From CAZBQJ01 sp964494085 (GTDB lineage Bacteria > Patescibacteriota > Gracilibacteria > UBA1369), in assembly GCA_964494085.1 (NCBI GenBank), contig CAZBQJ010000003.1:186001-250000 (forward strand): a stretch of DNA of 64,000 bases, read 5' to 3'. A program made the translations under genes and the position numbers. The notes under the pieces are model-generated. The model saw only the letters and a list, made by a program, of their open reading frames with translations. It had not been told where the DNA came from and did not search any database. The stretch's first letter is position 1, and every line of letters starts with the position of its first letter. Below are positions 61,415 through 64,000 of this stretch, piece by piece.

Positions 61415-61864
61415 TTAGCTTGGGTCAGCTTTGATATTAATTCTCAAATTAGCTTTGAGACCTTCTGTCAGCTTCAATTCAATTGTGTGTTCTCCGACAT
61501 CTTTCAAATGAAGCCCTGCTGGGAAGTTGGCTTTGTCCAAACGGATTTTCACCTTTTCAACCAAAGCTTTAATCAAATCATCAACCGTAATTGAAGCATA
61601 TAGTTTTTGACCATTTGCTTTACCCTTTAACTCGATTTGGGTGCTCTCCAGTCTACTTTTCACCATACCGGCTTCTTCTTTCAAACGCTCTTTCTCCAAC
61701 ACTTCTTTTTCTTTACGACCGGCAGCTTGTTTGATCAAATCAGCCGTAGCAATTCTGGCTAATTTTCTGGGAGCCAAAAAGTTCAAGTAATATCCATCCG
61801 CTACATTCTTTACTTCTCCTTTACGACCGACTCCCTTTACACTTTCTAAAAAAATTATTTTCAT
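61415..61864 (-). CDS. rplI: 50S ribosomal protein bL9
   Basis: Large-subunit protein at the L1-stalk base. The ATG at 61864 gives the family opening MKIIFLESVKGVGRKGEVKNV, quoted in part, followed by GYYLNFLAPRKLA, a long charged helix and the C-terminal domain. A longer start at 61900 would overlap the upstream binding-protein gene. Several CPR groups lack this gene, so its presence narrows the possible lineage. Confidence 0.94.
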   Translation of the reverse strand: MKIIFLESVKGVGRKGEVKNVADGYYLNFLAPRKLARIATADLIKQAAGRKEKEVLEKERLKEEAGMVKSRLESTQIELKGKANGQKLYASITVDDLIKALVEKVKIRLDKANFPAGLHLKDVGEHTIELKLTEGLKANLRINIKADPS

Positions 61865-61883
61865 TGTTGGCTGAGTTAAAAAA

Positions 61884-63581
61884 CTATTTGCACTCTTCAC
61901 CTATACACCAATCCGCTACATTGACAAAACGATCACTCTCATAATCCAACCCCTCCAAAGTAATATTTTTAACTTTCCCATCAGTCAGAAAGACATAACT
62001 TGGCCTGTATAAAAACAATGCTGGAACTTCTTTGGAAATAATGTCCGCCAGCTTCTTTTGGCGATCATCTTTATTGGTTTTATCGAATGTTGAGCGGATT
62101 GTCTCGATTTGCGCATCAGCAGCAAAACTTTTGTAATTGGACAAATTCAATCCATCCGACTTGGCCTGGCTGGAATGCCAAAAAGGGAAAGTATCCAAAT
62201 TGTAACCCATACTTTGACCGGTTAGGATCATATCGTATTGCTTTGAATGAATCGCTTCAGAGAAACCCGCATCGTCCAAATATTGAACATCAATTTTGAT
62301 GCCACCTTTTTTCCAAGCCTCAACCAAAAAATCGGTCACTTCAGTCGTTTCAGCTTGTTGCGCTGAACCATCTTCATATTTTTTGGTCAAAAGAGTTAAG
62401 CTGAAGTCATTACCATCCTGATCCTTTCGATAAACTTCTTCCGGTAGAACCTTCCCTTGATCATCTTTTTTATACTTATAGCCAGCGTCAAACAAAGAAC
62501 CATTAGCCTGATTTAAGTCCGCCTGGTTTAGCCAATCGTCCTGATTTAACTCCATTAAAGGAGTATCAACACGAATTTTATTGTCCAATTGTTTAATTAA
62601 TTCATCCTTGTCGACCAATTTAATCAAACCCACTCTCACCTTTTGATCTTTCAGTTTTTCTGCAGCAGTGTTGAAAAACACCGCCGTGTATTGCGGCAAA
62701 GTATAGCTTTGAGTAGTAAATCTACTGTCATAAATCAGTTTATTCAGAGTTCCAACTATTCTTGGCACTATATTAAGTGAAGCTTTGTCTCGAAGCAATG
62801 TTGCTTCATCCGGATAAATATCAAAACGGATCTGCTGAATGGTCGGTTTAGTCCCGTAATAACCATCAAATTTAGTCAAAACAACCTTTTGTTTTCCATC
62901 GTTGGTTAATTGGAGTCTTTCCGCCACTCTATAAGGACCTGCGCCGATCGGCAGGAGATTAAAGGAGTTGGAAATCAGATCCGCTACTGCAACATTTCCC
63001 AAAATATGCTGTGGCAAAATTCCCACATTCAAATTAGTGATAAAAAATGAGTTGGGTCTATTTAAGCTAAATTTCACCGTTTTATCATCAATTTTGGAGA
63101 CTCCGACGCCGTCAAAATCCGCTTTCAATAATGGGTTTTGAAAATCAGGGCTTTGAATAATTCCAAAGGTAAAGACAATATCATCTGCAGTCAGAGGTTG
63201 ATCGTCCTGCCATTTCAGATTTTCTTTTAATGTAAAAACATATTCCTTTTTATCTTCACTGATCTTCAAAGAAGCCAAATCATCCACAAATCCTTTAATT
63301 TTAGGATCATACTTCAGCAACCCGGGGAAAACCAGGGCCGAAACATCACGATTGGCTTGGGAAAAATCCACATAAAGCGGATTGATTAAGACCGGTTTAT
63401 TGGAAAGCAAACCTTCCGTATAAATGCCGTTTTGGGCAAAAGCGGATTCAGGGCTCAACAAATAACTAATTCCCCGAAAACTGAAAAATAGCGAAAGAAT
63501 TATACAAATCACGCTTAATACTTTCTCTTCCAAAGAATAAGCTCTTAGAACTTTACTTAAAGTAACCCAGAACTGTTTCAT
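61884..63581 (-). CDS. Membrane-anchored peptide-binding protein (SBP_bac_5 type)
   Basis: Extracytoplasmic peptide- or nickel-type binding protein of family 5, anchored by an N-terminal hydrophobic helix (about residues 20-42) rather than a lipobox. Family segments are FVDDLASLKISEDKKEYVF, WQDDQPLTADDIVFTF and GAGPYRVAERL. The C-terminus ends in a Cys pair region (WCIGEECK). No permease or ATPase gene is next to it; the neighbours are secG and rplI. It starts 8 nt after secG. Confidence 0.85.
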   Translation of the reverse strand: MKQFWVTLSKVLRAYSLEEKVLSVICIILSLFFSFRGISYLLSPESAFAQNGIYTEGLLSNKPVLINPLYVDFSQANRDVSALVFPGLLKYDPKIKGFVDDLASLKISEDKKEYVFTLKENLKWQDDQPLTADDIVFTFGIIQSPDFQNPLLKADFDGVGVSKIDDKTVKFSLNRPNSFFITNLNVGILPQHILGNVAVADLISNSFNLLPIGAGPYRVAERLQLTNDGKQKVVLTKFDGYYGTKPTIQQIRFDIYPDEATLLRDKASLNIVPRIVGTLNKLIYDSRFTTQSYTLPQYTAVFFNTAAEKLKDQKVRVGLIKLVDKDELIKQLDNKIRVDTPLMELNQDDWLNQADLNQANGSLFDAGYKYKKDDQGKVLPEEVYRKDQDGNDFSLTLLTKKYEDGSAQQAETTEVTDFLVEAWKKGGIKIDVQYLDDAGFSEAIHSKQYDMILTGQSMGYNLDTFPFWHSSQAKSDGLNLSNYKSFAADAQIETIRSTFDKTNKDDRQKKLADIISKEVPALFLYRPSYVFLTDGKVKNITLEGLDYESDRFVNVADWCIGEECK

Positions 63582-63589
63582 GTTAGGCT

Positions 63590-63811
63590 TTAATTTACAA
63601 ACAAGAAAGCCACCGAGCTGAGAACGAACAGAATAGCGAAAATCACCGTAGCATTAAAAATAACTTTCTCAGCACCTCTCTTAGTAGCCTGGAAAGTATT
63701 CACGGTAGTGCTTGCCCCACCAGAGAAACCAGAACTATTATTCTGGAGAAGAATAGCGAAAATCAATAAAAAGGAGAGAATTAATTGGAAGTATTTGAGA
63801 AAAGTAATCAT
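63590..63811 (-). CDS. secG: Preprotein translocase subunit SecG
   Basis: Small auxiliary subunit of the SecYEG export channel. Two hydrophobic helices (about residues 3-22 and 52-72) enclose LLQNNSSGFSGGA, the family's cytoplasmic loop, and TKRGAEKVIF. Length (73) is standard. It is followed after 8 nt by the peptide-binding protein gene and precedes rplI. Confidence 0.9.
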   Translation of the reverse strand: MITFLKYFQLILSFLLIFAILLQNNSSGFSGGASTTVNTFQATKRGAEKVIFNATVIFAILFVLSSVAFLFVN

Positions 63812-63888
63812 TTTATTATAGATAGTAATTTCAACTCACAATCTTATAGCATTTTTAGTATTGAGGGTCAACCTGGAAAAAGCAACTT

Positions 63889-63999
63889 TCAAGCCCTCTT
63901 AATAGCGATTTTCACCTTCTGGAACTCAATTTCCACGGTGATTTCTTTATCCCATTCCAAATCCCCCTTTTGGATCAATTCATCAGCTAAAGTCTCTCG
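63889..63999 (-). CDS. 3' end of an unrecognised gene (runs off the window)
   Basis: The last 36 residues of a protein are visible, ending in KVKIAIKRA before a TGA stop at 63889-63891. The segment LADELIQKGDLEWDKEI has a Leu/Asp/Glu pattern like the C-termini of Clp-type ATPases, but it is too short to assign. It lies 78 bp upstream of secG on the same strand, so it may belong to the same operon. Confidence 0.5.
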   Translation of the reverse strand, partial: RETLADELIQKGDLEWDKEITVEIEFQKVKIAIKRA

Positions 64000-64000
64000 C

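Overview
The window reads as a chromosome segment of a small-genome bacterium of the Candidate Phyla Radiation (Patescibacteria). The clues are an AT-leaning composition, densely packed and often overlapping genes, very few visible Shine-Dalgarno sequences, a TrbC/VirB2-like pilin of the type common in these genomes, a large TraG/VirB4-like ATPase, many short single-membrane-span proteins, and divergent versions of core enzymes. Ribosomal protein bL9 is present, which argues against the CPR branches that lack it. The exact lineage cannot be fixed from this sequence. No rRNA, CRISPR array, transposase or integrase was seen.

Layout. 1-2.8 kb: tandem GH130 phosphorylase and HAD phosphatase, then initiator tRNA (minus). 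2.9-6.4 kb: ftsB-like, murC, cysS, yggT. 6.4-11.9 kb: a secreted Ig/FN3 surface protein facing a 7TM protein and a three-part ATP-grasp/retropepsin-like/metallopeptidase fusion. 11.9-19.2 kb: queA, a PP2C phosphatase with a STAS protein, the rpsB-membrane ORF-tsf operon, then an HATPase-STAS-PrsW operon. Together these give the parts of a partner-switching signalling system. 19.3-23.4 kb: envelope glycosyltransferase and Wzz-like protein, AI-2E-type permease, pilin, YggS-like protein. 23.4-37.5 kb: housekeeping (der, uvrC, rmuC, sua5, tRNA-Leu, obg, pth, rplU, rluD, tyrS, PocR-domain protein, recG). 37.7-42.8 kb: a 560-residue orphan, elp3 divergent from a Trm9-like methyltransferase, and a GT26 glycosyltransferase. 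42.7-47.5 kb: small membrane proteins, gatB, a CoaE-like protein, a PH-domain protein, lepB. 47.6-49.1 kb: a GC-rich self-contained transcription unit with one orphan gene. 49.1-64 kb: membrane proteins, nrnA-like, fmt, an O-antigen-ligase-like protein, two solute-binding proteins, GT2, ssb, pgk, the TraG-like ATPase, ruvX, rplI, secG and the 3' end of one more gene.

Two places stand out. The first is the 7TM plus ATP-grasp/degenerate retropepsin/MATCAP-like fusion at 8748-11896, which looks like a compact system that adds and removes a residue on a peptide. The second is the GC-rich unit at 47631-49126. It has its own extended -10 promoter, a roughly 195-nt structured leader, strong GGAGG ribosome sites unlike the rest of the window, an unrecognised TonB-shaped protein (tail, one membrane helix, Pro-rich linker, four-Cys domain) and a run of hairpins after the gene. 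The Elp3/Trm9-like pair is a third point of interest, because the two genes could together make a eukaryote-like wobble-uridine modification.
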